Assembly: GCA_905221615.1 (NCBI GenBank)
Contig: CAJNDT010003780.1
Coordinates: forward strand, 398,501-462,500
Length of the DNA stretch: 64,000 nt
Direction of reading: 5' to 3'
Origin: Symbiodinium sp. CCMP2592
Lineage: Eukaryota; Sar; Dinophyceae; Suessiales; Symbiodiniaceae
The notes under the pieces are model-generated. The model did no database searches and was not told the origin of the DNA. It saw only the letters and a program-made list of their open reading frames with translations. This document shows, one piece after another, positions 27,933 to 38,933 of this stretch; the first letter of the stretch is position 1; every line of letters starts with the position of its first letter. A program made the position numbers and the translations under genes.

Positions 27933-28038
27933 ATAATGTAGGAACCTGATTAAGAAACCCTGGGCCTATAACCCCCAAATATAGTAAGATTCATATGAGG
28001 AACACGAACCAAGGTTTCTTAATCAGGTTCCTACATTA
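27933..28038. mobile_element. Family L palindromic element
   Basis: Arms AATGTAGGAACCTGATTAAG and CTTAATCAGGTTCCTACATT, fully complementary. A second copy is at 53.27 kb. Confidence 0.85.
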
Positions 28039-28148
28039 CTGCATTTGTCTTATTGGAGCTCGTCCGTGCTGTGTTGTTAACTCCGCGGCGAATATTTCAC
28101 TTGTAAGCCATTGAACTGCGTGTATGTCATCTACGCAAGTCCGTCTGC

Positions 28149-28376
28149 TTGAAACTTATCTACCCTGCTCACACAGCTTCCACCCTGCCGAAGGTAACAG
28201 TGGAAAGCATTAGCATGCAGAGTGCGGATGAAGACACATGTCCGCCAAGCTGGGGTCACTTGGGAAGACTTGTCGTAGATTCCACACCCAGACCATCCCG
28301 CCCTAAATGTTCCCGACCCACCTCAGAAAATGACGTGTGGGTCAGACTCATGCGGCGTTCCACACCCCCGTCATAA
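28149..28376 (+). CDS. Weak coding candidate, unknown protein
   Basis: A 75-codon open stretch outside repeats and palindromes, ending TAA, with codons compatible with the better exons in the window. No domain recognised and no splice boundary is convincing. It could be part of a multi-exon gene or chance. Confidence 0.25.
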   Translation: MKLIYPAHTASTLPKVTVESISMQSADEDTCPPSWGHLGRLVVDSTPRPSRPKCSRPTSENDVWVRLMRRSTPPS

Positions 28377-28467
28377 GGAACTCCTAGTTCACGGCAGAAG
28401 TTTCCCATGTATCCTGCCCGAGCAACCTTAAGTGCTTCAATCTCTTCGCAAATCGAATCAGATTATT

Positions 28468-28570
28468 AAAGGGGCCGAAATAATTACGAATTCTTTTTTG
28501 GTGGTTCTTTATTCTTAGTTATAGTATATTGTACCCCGACAACCCCTATTCTAATTATTAAGGTCCCTAC
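28468..28570. mobile_element. Family A palindromic element
   Basis: AAAGGGGCCGAAATAATTAC to AATTATTAAGGTCCCTAC. Confidence 0.75.
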
Positions 28571-28673
28571 ATTAGCAGAGGCCTGGATACTCCGAGCAGT
28601 GGTCCCAGGCCTGCAGGTTGCATCTGGGACGGATACCAGAGAGGGCCGAGCTTTCCACAGCTTTGGGACAAGA

Positions 28674-28675
<2 letters not shown>

Positions 28676-28755
<80 letters not shown>

Positions 28756-28757
28756 GT
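28676..28757. repeat. (ACT)n microsatellite
   Basis: About 25 uninterrupted CTA units. The Thr and Val frames are artefacts. Confidence 0.95.
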
Positions 28758-28856
28758 TTAGAGCTTGGCGCACATGTCGCACATCGGCAAATACCACGAT
28801 GTAGCATTGCACGGCGGTGCCGTTTCACCGGTTTGCCTTGGCCTTAGGCTTTGGCA

Positions 28857-29023
28857 CTTGGAGGTTCATGGTTAGTTATAAGTAGGGTTATAAGTCCCCT
28901 AATATGGGTTATAACTGTAGTTATCCTACTTATGACCCTACTACTTATAAGTAGGATAACTCTAGATATAGCCCATATTAAGGGACTTATAACCCCGTTT
29001 ATAACCACCCATGAGCCTCTAAG
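28857..29023. mobile_element. Family C element, extended form
   Basis: Arms CTTGGAGGTTCATGGTTAGT and ACCACCCATGAGCCTCTAAG enclose two back-to-back copies of the GTTATAAGTAGG core, giving about 167 bp instead of 110-120. Confidence 0.8.
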
Positions 29024-29104
29024 CAGGGGCTCGGCGATCGCCGTGATATCCTCGAGGACGCGCAAAGAGCCCATGCCAATATGCTACTGCTGTTTAGTAT
29101 AGAC

Positions 29105-29240
29105 CATGTAGTGTTTTCTATTTATATATAAAAGATGTATATCTGTATCTATCTATCTATCTACCTATATGTATATATATATATATATACCTATATATGT
29201 ATATATAGTAGAGACCAAATACAGTGTATACTATATACCG
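29105..29240. repeat. TATC/TA-rich microsatellite
   Basis: TATCTATCTATC and TATATATA tracts flanked by AGTATAGACC-like sequence. Confidence 0.8.
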
Positions 29241-29350
29241 TGCTTGCTGTGCTAATCGATATTTAGTCCAGCTGTCGGAGCGGGTGCGGCATTCAGCCAA
29301 TGACAAGAGGCCCGAAGCCCACGGGCATCTTTGACGCTGCCGACCCTCAC

Positions 29351-29453
29351 TATAGAGGCCTTAATGCTTACCTATACTGTTTTGGGGCGGTCCGATTACA
29401 TATTTGTAGTATAGTGGGCACCAAAACCCTATTCGAATCATGAAGGCCCCTAT
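29351..29453. mobile_element. Family A palindromic element
   Basis: TATAGAGGCCTTAATGCTTA to ATCATGAAGGCCCCTATA. The preceding patch (about 29275-29350) reads RGPKPTGIFDAADP in one frame, a possible exon. Confidence 0.75.
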
Positions 29454-29599
29454 ACTAAACTAAGCCCTTATAGTAGCCCTATAGTAACCCCTTTCAAGGA
29501 ACCCTATTCTAACTATGAAGGCCCAATAAGGCCCCTGTAGTAGCCGATGGGATGCGGCCTTGAGCGGTTGGAACCGAGTGGAGCCCTCGTAGGACGGAC

Positions 29600-30200
29600 G
29601 GAGCTATTCGGGTTTGGGGGTTTCGTGTTAGGGTCGTTGTGAATAGCAAATAAACTGTAAACTATCTATGACAGAGTCAGATTATGGCAATATGTCCCTT
29701 AGTAGCTTTCAGGCGGGTGCGCACGCAGAGCCAGACCGTTTCAAAACCTGATAATATAGAATTCTGAACAGGTAGTAATTACAGCTATTCCTTGAGGTTT
29801 CCTATGCTGCAGTTGTCAAACTGATTGTGAAGCTTCTGCACGCCGTGGTACCCGATGCAATGCATGGCGCCAGATTCTCTGCAGGCGTTTGCCCGGCCTT
29901 TGCCAGGATAGGTTAGATATTCTCAGCCATCTACGGGCTGTGGGCACAGGTGCCGCACAATTAGCTGTTTAAAACAGCCATGGCGTCGGGGGCCCGACCT
30001 TTCTTCAGGGGGAAGAGCTTCAGCAAGAGCAAAGATCAGAGCTGCTCGGACTTAAGACCAGAGTGCCGGAGTGCACAGACCTCGCGTCGCATCTAGCCTA
30101 AAATCCATATTCTAGTGATTCTAGGTGCTTCTAGCCGCTACAATCCGCTATACAACTATGGTAGAAGATGCCCTTTAATTACCGGGCCAACTCCAATTCT
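29600..30200. other. Low-repeat stretch with a small ORF
   Basis: Free of heptamer arrays. An ATG at 29980 opens a 38-codon frame (MASGARPFFRGKSFSKSKD...) to TAG at 30094. It could be a first exon, but nothing downstream confirms it. Confidence 0.25.
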
Positions 30201-30218
30201 TAAGGCCCCTGTACTACG

Positions 30219-30404
30219 CCCAGAGAGCCCAATACCCCTTAATTAAGGAATATACCTTAAATTATAAGGGAGGTCATATCATGATTTAAGCTATATTCCT
30301 TAATTAAGGGAGATTAGAATCCCCTAAACCCTATAGATCCCTTATAGGATCCCTTTAAAGGAACCCTAGGTATTCCTGAATTAAGGGGTATTGGGCTCTT
30401 TGGG
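30219..30404. mobile_element. Family D element with nested insertion
   Basis: Complete arms CCCAGAGAGCCCAATACCCC and GGGTATTGGGCTCTTTGGG. The right half is interrupted by about 70 bp containing CCCTAAACCCTATAGATCCC and TAGGATCCCTTTAAAGGAAC. Confidence 0.75.
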
Positions 30405-30481
30405 CAGGAGTTGACATTGATATCCCACTTCCGCGAGACGATCGGCCATCGTGGGGAAGATCCTTGGGCCCTTTTGGGATT

Positions 30482-30576
30482 ACCCAGAGGCTCCATAGTA
30501 TTTCCTTTTTGGGATTACCTTTCTAGGATTCTATATATGAAACCCGAAAATGAACTACTATGGAGCCTCTGGGTAG
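30482..30576. mobile_element. Family K palindromic element
   Basis: Arms ACCCAGAGGCTCCATAGTA and TACTATGGAGCCTCTGGGT. Confidence 0.85.
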
Positions 30577-30744
30577 AGAGGTGATTCTGCGTATGTGCTC
30601 CTACACCCTACACCCTTAACCATCGCGATGGTAGCTAAGGATGATAGGGAGGGCGAGGGGTGGTGTACTTGAGTGGGAGGGCCTGAGTGGGCAGGTAGGG
30701 CTGAGGGTATGGGGTCTTGGATTTTGGGATGATTTGCGGTTTAG

Positions 30745-30832
30745 GCCAGGTTCTGTGTGTGTGTGTTTATGTATGTGTGTGTGCGTGTGTTTGTCTGTTT
30801 GTCTGTTTGTCTGTGTGTGTGTGTGTGTGGTG
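30745..30832. repeat. (TG)n/(TGTC)n microsatellite
   Basis: Imperfect TGTGTGTGTT and TGTCTGTT units. Confidence 0.85.
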
Positions 30833-31050
30833 AGTGATTTGTGTTGAATGTGAACCTTTCTTTGTGTCTCGGCTAGCATCATCAGCCACTGCATACACCT
30901 TGACAGGCATGCCACTTTCAAGGCGTCGACAGTTCGACTGACATGTCAGTACAGCCATGCAAGTGTGTACCAGCGCAGATGCATGCATCGTTGTTCATGT
31001 ATGAGCTACGAGCACTTTCCCCTGTGTGATATTATGTCTACAGGGACCTT

Positions 31051-31539
31051 TATGTGATCTCCACTCTGATTGGTCTTCGACTTCAGACTTGCAGTAACTT
31101 CGCCAGCCGCGCGTGTGCCCGCTGCAATTCAGGACGACCTTCGAACCCGTCGAGCTTGAAAGCTTCCGTGGCAACCACGGCTGCTGCAGATCTCGTGACT
31201 CAGTCTCGAGGTGACACATCAGAGACAGCCGTGCATGCACCATTCGCTGAAGAAGTTCGCCGAGACCTCGCGAAGCTTGCAGACATGGACGTGTTCCACT
31301 CCGTCACCAACGACACCGTCACTAACGACATTTTATCCTCTACAGCAGGGAGAGTTCAGGACGGCAACGACAGCTCATTGGTGTACACCACTCCACATGC
31401 CGACGACAAGGCAAGCGCCTCGCCTTCTGAACCGACTTCGAACAATCTTCATCGCAAGGCAGAGGTCAGCCACGTGCCCTCAGGCTGCAAAGCACATACC
31501 TCCGAGCCCCTGAGCCTCACCAGCTTTCGTCTTATATAA
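31051..31539 (+). CDS. Candidate coding block, unknown protein
   Basis: An open stretch of about 160 codons ending TAA, one of the longest repeat-free frames in the window. It lies in an interval of about 700 bp without heptamers or palindromes. The sequence is Ser/Thr/Asp-rich and hydrophilic, with SETAVHAPFAEEVRRDLAKL as its most helix-like part. There is no Met start near the beginning and a stop lies just upstream, so it would have to be an internal or terminal exon. The opposite strand contains a degenerate MYND-like Cys/His pattern, which keeps the strand in doubt. No function assigned. Confidence 0.4.
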   Translation, partial: YVISTLIGLRLQTCSNFASRACARCNSGRPSNPSSLKASVATTAAADLVTQSRGDTSETAVHAPFAEEVRRDLAKLADMDVFHSVTNDTVTNDILSSTAGRVQDGNDSSLVYTTPHADDKASASPSEPTSNNLHRKAEVSHVPSGCKAHTSEPLSLTSFRLI

Positions 31540-31710
31540 GGCCCATATGATACTTGGTACTTCTCATGGTGACCTCCTGGTCACCCTGTGTTCCGCTTCA
31601 TGGTGGCATGAAGTTAGGTCGATCTTCAACCTCGACGACTCCATCGCAGACGCGCAGCATGCACCCAAAGCACCTTAACTCAAGGTCGGGATGTAGGGCA
31701 TATAAGAATT

Positions 31711-31814
31711 TTGGGAGCTTCCGGAAATTCGGGGTGCCTTATTTTGGGCGCTTATAGTAAGGATCCTACTTCAGGGTACTATATATCACGGTCCCCTATT
31801 TTCGGAAACTCCCA
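31711..31814. mobile_element. Family B palindromic element
   Basis: TTGGGAGCTTCCGGAAATTC to TTTTCGGAAACTCCCAA with the usual GGATCCTACT centre. Confidence 0.8.
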
Positions 31815-31974
31815 AATAAATGCAATAGCTTAGAGTGAAGTTTGAGATAGGGTTCTGTCCTCACTTGAATCTAATTCTAGCTAATTGTGTAGGTATGCAG
31901 GGGGGCGACTCTCCACTGCAGGTTCGTTGCTAGAGCTGGATCGGGGGAGGGCCTAGTACTGTTGAAATCGAGTC

Positions 31975-32300
31975 CAAAACCCTAAACCCTTAAACCCTAA
32001 AGCCCTAAATTACTAAACCCGTAGACCCCAAATTACTAAACCCTAAACCCTAAATTAATAAACCCTTAAACCCCCTTAAACCCTAAATTACTAAACCCTT
32101 AAACCCTAAATTAATAAACCCTTAAACCCCCTTAAACCCTAAACTACTAAACCCTTAAACCCTAAATTACTAAACCCTTAAACCCTAAATTAATAAACCC
32201 TTAAACCCCCTTAAACCCCCTTAAACCCTAAACTACTAAACCCTTAAACCCTAAATTACTAAACCCTAACCCTAAATTACTAAACCCGAAGCCCGATGCG
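31975..32300. repeat. Higher-order CCCTTAAACCCTAAATTA array
   Basis: Heptamers alternate regularly with ATTACTAAACCC or ATTAATAAACCC, giving a higher-order unit of about 20-60 bp. Confidence 0.85.
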
Positions 32301-32639
32301 GAACTTTGCTTAAACCCGAGGACACAAGCCTTTGCACGAAGGCTGAGCTGCCTGTAGTTTAGGTGCCTAAATGCTTACCTATACTGTTTTGGGGGCTCCG
32401 TATCACTTCATCTTCTGCCAGCAGCCAGGACGATGGGAATGACTGTGGTAAGGTAATGTCATGAAGCTCCAGGATAGAAGGGCTCATTAAGCTATTAAGC
32501 TGACCAGAGCTTAGAGGGATCGGTTGGCCGGAGGCGCAAACATCCGTGTGTAGTTGCAAGTTTGTGTGTATGTATAGCTATGATTTCTAAGTAATGCACA
32601 CTTCTACAATCCATCAGAATCAGAGCCCAAGACCCCTGG

Positions 32640-33055
32640 ACATCTACATAGATACATACATACATACATTTGACATACATACATAAGCACATACTACATA
32701 CAGTACATTTCATATATACATGCATACAGATCAACAGACATACGGAGAGACAGACGGACAGACAGGCAGGCAGTCAGGCAGACAAACAGACAGACCCAGG
32801 TACAAACAAACATACATACATACATGCAAACAGAGACATACAGACATACATCGTTACGTACGTAAGTACTTACATACACTTACAGACGCGCACAGACTCT
32901 CGCATACACTTACATTCGCATACGCACATATGCTTACCTACCTACCTACCTGCTTACTTACCTGCCTGTCTGGCTACCGACCTGCATGCACAGACTTACA
33001 TGAACTTACATACACTTGCATGCAAGTACAAACCCTTACAAATATGCATGCATGC
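32640..33055. repeat. Degenerate CATA/GACA/CTTA microsatellite
   Basis: ACATACATACAT, GACAGACAG and CTTACATACAC units. Open frames here are repeat translations. Confidence 0.85.
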
Positions 33056-33131
33056 AGTGACTCAAGCATCAGGACATAGACCCGATGTCACATCAACCTT
33101 GTCGGCAAGGCGGCGTGGGAGGAAAGAAGAT

Positions 33132-33237
33132 ATGGGAGTTTTCGAAAATAGGGGACTCTGATATAATACCCCAAATAGTAGGATCCTTATTATGCGGACC
33201 CCAAAATAAGGTACCCCTAATTTCCAGTAATTCCCAT
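33132..33237. mobile_element. Family B palindromic element
   Basis: ATGGGAGTTTTCGAAAATAG to AATTTCCAGTAATTCCCAT. Confidence 0.75.
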
Positions 33238-33330
33238 TTTGTAACTTCAAGCGTGGTTTGGACGAGGGCTTGCGTGATTCGATCGCACCCAGGGCTCCTA
33301 AGTATCGGTGAGTGTATATGATGTCGGTAA

Positions 33331-33430
33331 TATAGGGGCCTAGATAACTACCTATACTATTTTGGGAGCCCCTTATTCTAGCTATAGTATAATTGGCCCC
33401 AAAACTCTAGTCTAATTACTAAGGCCCCTA
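33331..33430. mobile_element. Family A palindromic element
   Basis: TATAGGGGCCTAGATAACTA to TTACTAAGGCCCCTACA, close to the family consensus. Confidence 0.85.
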
Positions 33431-33584
33431 CAGTATGCAGATGCTGGTAGTACATGTCCTTAATGAGTCGTAGATTTCAATCGCTGCACTTGAGCCTTCT
33501 CTGATTTTCTTGTCAGGTCTCATGTAAGTTGGCACTGACCGCTGCACTTCCTTAGGGTGTAGGGTTTAGGGTGATCCACACAAA

Positions 33585-33896
33585 GAGCCCTATGTGTTGA
33601 TTCCTCAAGTGAGGAATATACATCTTCAGCCCATCTTGTATTCAGTGGTGCAAAGCACTTCAAAGCACAATGTGGATCGAGCCGAATCATCGGGCACTGT
33701 TTCGTAGTTGTAATTCGTGCAGCTCGCCGAAGAGCTGCACTGCTGGCAAGTCCCACTGGTTGATGCGAGTTCCTTGCGTAGCTGAGCGGAGGAAGGGATG
33801 GCGCCGATATCATCGGTCAGCGTGCAGGCAGGAGAACAAGGTCACCTGATGCTTGAATCGCAGTACAACGAACTCCGTAGAAGGCAGTACAAGTAG
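33585..33896 (+). pseudogene. Possible decayed coding sequence or terminal exon
   Basis: One + frame is protein-like in three consecutive pieces (EPYVLIPQVRNIHLQPILYS, FVQLAEELHCWQVPLVDASS and EGMAPISSVSVQAGEQGHLM) and ends YNELRRRQYK-stop at 33894. In-frame stops lie between the pieces. The last piece also has a clean AG-G acceptor at 33790, so it could instead be a normal terminal exon. A 97-codon frame is open on the opposite strand. No family recognised. Confidence 0.3.
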
Positions 33897-34098
33897 CCGC
33901 GGGAAAGAACCAAACTCAGCGAAAGCACGGTCTACCGTTCAGCAGAGAAGCGCGAAACCTTCTGCCGGGCAAGTTCAGGTTTGTCGTGAGCCCAAGTGTT
34001 AGAAGTTCCTCCGAAAACTTCAGAGAAAGGCCCGCAACACTCCGCTCCAGGTGGTGCGAGCCCACGCCCTGGCGACTTGGCCCCAATGCTATTGTAAC

Positions 34099-34195
34099 GT
34101 AGTGGCCTAAATAATTACCACGAACATCCTCACGGTTCCTTGCCCTAAACCCTAAAGCCTCTTCTCCCAAAACCATGTTGGTTATGAAGGCCCCT
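34099..34195. mobile_element. Family A element containing a heptamer stretch
   Basis: TAGTGGCCTAAATAATTACC to GTTATGAAGGCCCCTACT. The interior has GCCCTAAACCCTAAAGCC where the TATAGTATAAT core usually lies. Confidence 0.65.
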
Positions 34196-34249
34196 ACTCT
34201 GACTCATGTCTTGTGGCTTTTGCTGCAGGATCGTTTTAAGATTAAAATA

Positions 34250-35770
34250 CAACAGCAAACAGCATGAATAAGATCATTTACAACAGTATGACAACAACAA
34301 CAACAATAATAACATACTAGTGTCAGTAGTCATAGACAAATAATAACATTGATCACATTGATCAGGAAGCAGCGTGGGTGGTGCGCAGTCACGAAGGCTC
34401 GTGCGTGCGACATTGACAGAGCTGTTTCGTTGAGTGTAGGTCTTGCTCTGCCAGTTTTCGTGGAAGCGGAAAGTCAGCAGGAGGATCCCCTTATACTCCC
34501 ATATAGCTGCTCTGCACCATGCCCAACACCCCTCTCCTAACTATTGCTGCAGCCCATTTTTGTTGTTGTTCATGTCCGCAAAAACATTATCCTGACGAGT
34601 ATGATTACCATGGTCATCATTGCTACGAGTATTCTTGTCAGTGTCGTTGCGACTATGATTACTATTCTTCGTCTTAAAACGATTATCATTGGTACTTTTT
34701 TTGGTATGGCTATGTTCACAATTACTGTATTGTCATTATTGTTTGTTCTTCCTAGTATCACAAGTATTGTTGCTATTCGTTGCTAGTAGGTTGACTGTTA
34801 TTGTTGCTGTCGTTTTTTGTGTCCTTGTATTTATTGCTGTTGTTTTGTTGTTGGAAGTGGTGTTGTCGTGGTTGTGGTTGTGGCTGTCGTTGTTGCTCAT
34901 GTTGTTTTGCTATTATTGTTGTTGTTCCTCTACTTCTTGTTGGTGTTCCTGGCTATAGTTTGTTCCTCTGGTTCTTGTTATTGTCATTTTTATTATTGTT
35001 GTGGGTGTTGTTGTTATTGTTGCTGTTGTTGTTGTTGCTGTCACTGTTGCTGTTGTTCTTCTTATCTTCTTGGTTATTGCCGTTGAAAACATGATTGCTA
35101 CTCTGGCCATTATTCATTATGAAGATGATGCTTGTTAACAGCATAACCATTATTTATTTGTATTATCATGTTCATTGGTATTGTCATTTTGGCCGTTGTT
35201 GATAATGTTACCCATTGTTGCTATTGTCACTGTGTAGCTTCTGCTACTGTTACAGTACCGTTCGTTGTTGTCCTTGCTTTTGTTGTTGTCATTAATATTA
35301 CTGTTATTGCTATGGCTATTGCTATTGTTACTGTTCTCGTAATCCTGAACCGTTATCGTTTTTGTTATTGTTGTAAAAAATATTGTTAGCACTGGTCGTA
35401 CCATGGCTAGCAGTATTGAATGCAGTTATCCTTCCTACTTGTAATCTTGATATTTGATGTGCCTAGCGCTGTTATTATGTATATTGCTATTTACTGTTAT
35501 GGATAATTTTTATGATTGCCATTAGTTCTTTTCTTGGTATTCTTTTTGCTACTGCCATTATTCGTAGGGGTCCATTGGGCTTCCCTGTAGAAACTCAGTC
35601 TCAAATACAGTTGTCCTTGGTTGGCAGCTCTTTGTTATTCATATTGTTAATATACTGTTCCTCAGCAGTGCTGTGGGTCTCCCGCTGTTGTTATGTACAT
35701 CTTTAGTTATTGTCATACTTATGGTTATTTTATGATTGCTATTATAAGTGTTCTCCGTGGTATGAATTAT
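34250..35770. repeat. Long AT-rich TTG/ATT low-complexity tract
   Basis: About 1.5 kb of imperfect TTGTTGTTATTGC and ACAACAACAATAATAAC units, C-poor on the + strand except for scattered GTC/TGC triplets. Apparent hydrophobic (L/V/C-rich) frames on + and N/T-rich frames on minus follow from the composition. Not treated as genes. Confidence 0.75.
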
Positions 35771-36104
35771 CATTGTTAGTAGTCTTCCTTGGCAGTGGTT
35801 TGGGTCTCCCGGTAGCGACTCGGTGACTTCCGGAGGGCCAGCCTTCCGCTTCCCGCACGGCCTGCGACCAGCGCGTCTCCCCGGAGGAAGTCTTTCACCG
35901 TCAGCGACCGTCGGCTGAGTTTGGAGGTTTTAGGGGTTTGGGGGTTTAGGGGTTTAGGGGTGTAGGGGTTTAGGGTTTTCGCTGCGAGTGCGCTGTCGAC
36001 CCCTCCATGAAGTGGTTGTGGTCGGCGAATGAGCTGCAATGCCCGCCCTCCCGCCCAAATTTCAAACCTTGAACGGGTTTAGGGTTGTCTACGCCCCCAA
36101 CACC

Positions 36105-36775
36105 CCTTACCAAGGGGGGCTTATATGGTTGAAATAACAGCTTCTGGAAGCCTTCAGAGAGGAGAAGCTGAAGCGGGTTGTTGGGTGTGTGGGTGTGCAG
36201 ACATCTAGAAGTATGTGTGTCGTAGACGATGTGCAGCATTCGGCTTCACAAGGTTAGCTAGATTGTTTTTGTGCACCCCCGATGGACCGCAGCAAGTTCT
36301 ATTGCCTTTAAGGTTTGTTTCGGCAAAAGTGGCGGGCTCGAGTAGATTCCACTCCGTGGTTTACCCAAAATGTTGCAAGCCATAAAAACCGGTCGTGAGT
36401 CGATCCGGATTCCGGTTGCTCGTTTCCCCTATCTATCAAGGGGGTTTGTATGGTTTGGAGGAAACAATAGCTTCTGGAAGCCTTCAGAGAGGAGAAGCTG
36501 AAGGGGGTTGTCGTGCGCGGGTGTGTGTGGGTGTGTGCAGACATCTAGAAGTATGTGTGTCGTAGACGATGTGCAGCATTCGGCTTCACAAGGTTAGCTA
36601 GATTGTTTTTGTGCACCCCCGATGGACCGCAGCAAATTCTATTGCCTTTAAGGTTTGTGTCGGCAAAAGCGGCAGGCTCGAGTAGATTCCACTCCGTGGT
36701 TTACCCGAATTGTTTCAAGCCATAAAAACCGGTCGTGAGTCGATCCGGATTCCGGTTGCTCGTTTTCCCTATCAA
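36105..36775. repeat. Tandem duplication, period about 340 bp
   Basis: Two copies. ACATCTAGAAGTATGTGTGT occurs at 36201 and 36541, and the CAGCTTCTGGAAGCC-type start and the AACCGGTCGTGAGTCGATCC end are repeated with few differences. The GTGTGTGGGTGTG stretch differs in length between copies. Confidence 0.92.
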
Positions 36776-36777
36776 GG

Positions 36778-37345
36778 AGGCCCCATGTATTTCTTGGATT
36801 TCCGGCTACCAAGGCCGCCGAAATGAGGGGAACGCCACAGAAGCGCCGAAATTGACGATTTTTCCGGAGGCCATTTCCAAGGCACTTTACATTTCTTGGA
36901 TTCCCGGCTTCCAAAGTTGCCGGAAAGGGGGAACACCACAAAAGCACCAAAATTGTTGATTTTGCAATACCCGCTCCTTCTCCGGACGCCATCTACAAGG
37001 CCCCAAAGCTGCGGTCAGTCGAGATAAGGAGGCTCCTTGTATTTCTTGGATTACACGCTCGTTTTCCGGAAGCCAGTTCCAAGGCCCATTAAATTTCCTG
37101 GATTTCTGGCCTCCGAAGCCGCCGAAAAGGGGGGAACACTACAAAGGGACCAAAATTGGCGATTTTGCAATATCCGCTCCTTGTCCGGAGGTTTTGCAAT
37201 GCCCGCTCCTTTTCCGGAGGCCATTTCCAAGGCTCCTTGTTTGTCTTGGATTTCCGGCTTCCAAGGCCGCCGAAATTGGGCGGAACACCACAAAAGCACC
37301 AAAGCTATCGGTCCCGAATCTTGATTTTCCAGCCCCATCCTTACT
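36778..37345. repeat. Imperfect tandem repeat of about 105-150 bp
   Basis: Four to five units built on TTTCTTGGATTTCCGGCT, GCCGCCGAAA, CACAAAAGCACCAAAATTG and TTTCCGGAGGCCATTTCCAA. Minus-strand frames (LVLLWCSPFPATLEAGNPRN and similar) recur with the unit and may be repeat translation. Confidence 0.85.
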
Positions 37346-38029
37346 TTCAGGTCCCAAACCTTGATTTTAGAGCCCCGGTCCTTCGTCTTAGGTCCGAAAC
37401 CTTAATTTTAACGCTACGCCGCCCGCCTCGGCTGTGTAGCGGCAGGGCGACAGGGCAGTCGATGTTTTTTTATGCTAGGGCGGCCTGTCAAACCCCAACC
37501 TTTACACGGTTGTTGATACGAAGAGAATGGGTAGGGGAGGGGGGGGAGGGGGGGGGAGGGGGGGGGCTCCTTCCGGTCAGCCTGCTGCGACCGTCCCCCT
37601 TCGCTGCGGTGGGGGCCCGTCTTCAGTTTAGGGTTTAGGGTGATTTTGAGCGAAGCCGATTTCGGTGAGTTGTAGGGTTTTGCGTTTTCGTTATTTGTGC
37701 TCTGCTTCTATTGATTTGTCTCATCACAAGCGGCTGAATCTTCTTGTGGCCTCGACCTCGTGGATGATAGGTGCCCGCAGGAGGTTAGAGGGTAGCCCCG
37801 TCATCATCGTATCTTTAGCCATGTCCCGGTTACGGCTGCTGTCTGGTTTTGGACAGTAAAGAAGGAGGCTTGAATTAATAGGACGTTCTTGTTATTCTAT
37901 AATTTACGCCCGAAGCCGTGCCTGAACCCTAAACCTTAAACCTCAAAACTGTTACACCCCAAACCCAAAACCCTGAACCCTGAAACCCGAAAACCCGTAA
38001 AGCCCCTAAACCCTGCGGCTCCGGGCTGA

Positions 38030-38130
38030 GGATGCAGATTCGGCGGCTAACCAGCGCCCCAAACGCATCGTATCTCCGAAGAAGTTTTCCACCATGAACG
38101 AGACGAAGCTGCATCGGTGGTTTAGGAGTT
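38030..38130 (+). other. Possible exon in an Arg/Ser-rich coding patch
   Basis: One frame reads QRPKRIVSPKKFSTMNETKL. Similar basic-Ser motifs occur at about 35880 (SPRRKSFTVSDRRLSLE) and 39440 (GFKKASTFSEITSAGDSEGL). They may be exons of one gene, but boundaries are not resolved. Confidence 0.3.
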
Positions 38131-38579
38131 TCGGGATTCGGGAGGGTTTAGGATTTAGGGGTTCGGGATGAGGTTTAGGATTTAGGAGTTTAGGGGTAGG
38201 GGGGGGTTTAGGGGTTTAGGATGTAGGGTTCAAGAGTTTAGGGGTAGGGGGCTCTAGGATTTAGCGGAGAGGGATGAGGTTGAGGGTTTAGGGCGGTTTC
38301 AGGAGGCTGCTCTAGGCAAAGGCGGGGCTTTGCGGAGGCCGCATCATCGTCAAGCATGTTTCCGAAAGCAAGATTCCCTCGTACTTCTCTTCCGCCAAGG
38401 CGCACATCTTCGAAGTCTGGAAAACTCTACATAAACCCTAAACTCTGAACCGAGTCTACGAACGCTTTGTGCCAAGGATGTCGCCTTGGACATGATGGGG
38501 GCATCGACGGGAGTGCCAGGGGCAGCATGTCTGAAACGCCCGGTCGACAGCTTGAGCGGAACTTGTTCGAGTCGTAGTC

Positions 38580-38790
38580 GTCGTCGCAAAAGAAGTAGTT
38601 ACAGTAGTTGTTATTGTTGTTGCTGTAACTGGTAATTGTAGGAGGAGGACGACTAGGAGGAGGACGAGGCGGGGGACGAAGAAGCAGCAACGCTAGCAGG
38701 AAGAATAGTATCAGCAGTGAGTAGTAGGAGTAGCAAGAGTAGTAGGTAGGAGGATGTGTAGGAGCAGGAGGAGTAGGAGGAGTAATGTGC
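38580..38790. repeat. GTA/GGA trinucleotide-rich tract
   Basis: Imperfect AGTAGT, GTTGTT and AGGAGG units giving Leu- and Pro-rich frames on the minus strand. Confidence 0.75.
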
Positions 38791-38933
38791 AAGCATTGTC
38801 GCATCGCGCTCATCCGCTGCTTTGCAAGGCAATGCGATCCGATGCCGACGACGGCTCTGTTCAGAGGCCAGCGTGCATTTACCTCGGTTCTTGGGCCTTG
38901 ATTCTGACCCGGCACACGTGATGTGAAAGCCGT

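Noticed and set aside
28484..28847. Poly-Val and poly-Thr frames
   Set aside because: They come from an (ACT)n run flanked by palindromic-element sequence.
30995..31243. MYND zinc finger on the minus strand
   Set aside because: SYCKSEVEDQSEWRSHKGPC resembles the second half of MYND, but one Cys is missing, the spacing is off by one, and the upstream C-x-x-C pair is absent.
34544..35404. Hydrophobic open frames that resemble membrane proteins
   Set aside because: They follow from TTG/TTA-rich low-complexity sequence. The hydrophobic residues are just Leu/Val/Cys triplets with no loop or charge pattern.
37470..37640. Gly-rich protein frame
   Set aside because: It is produced by a G-rich homopolymer-like stretch (37535-37570) with no codon support.
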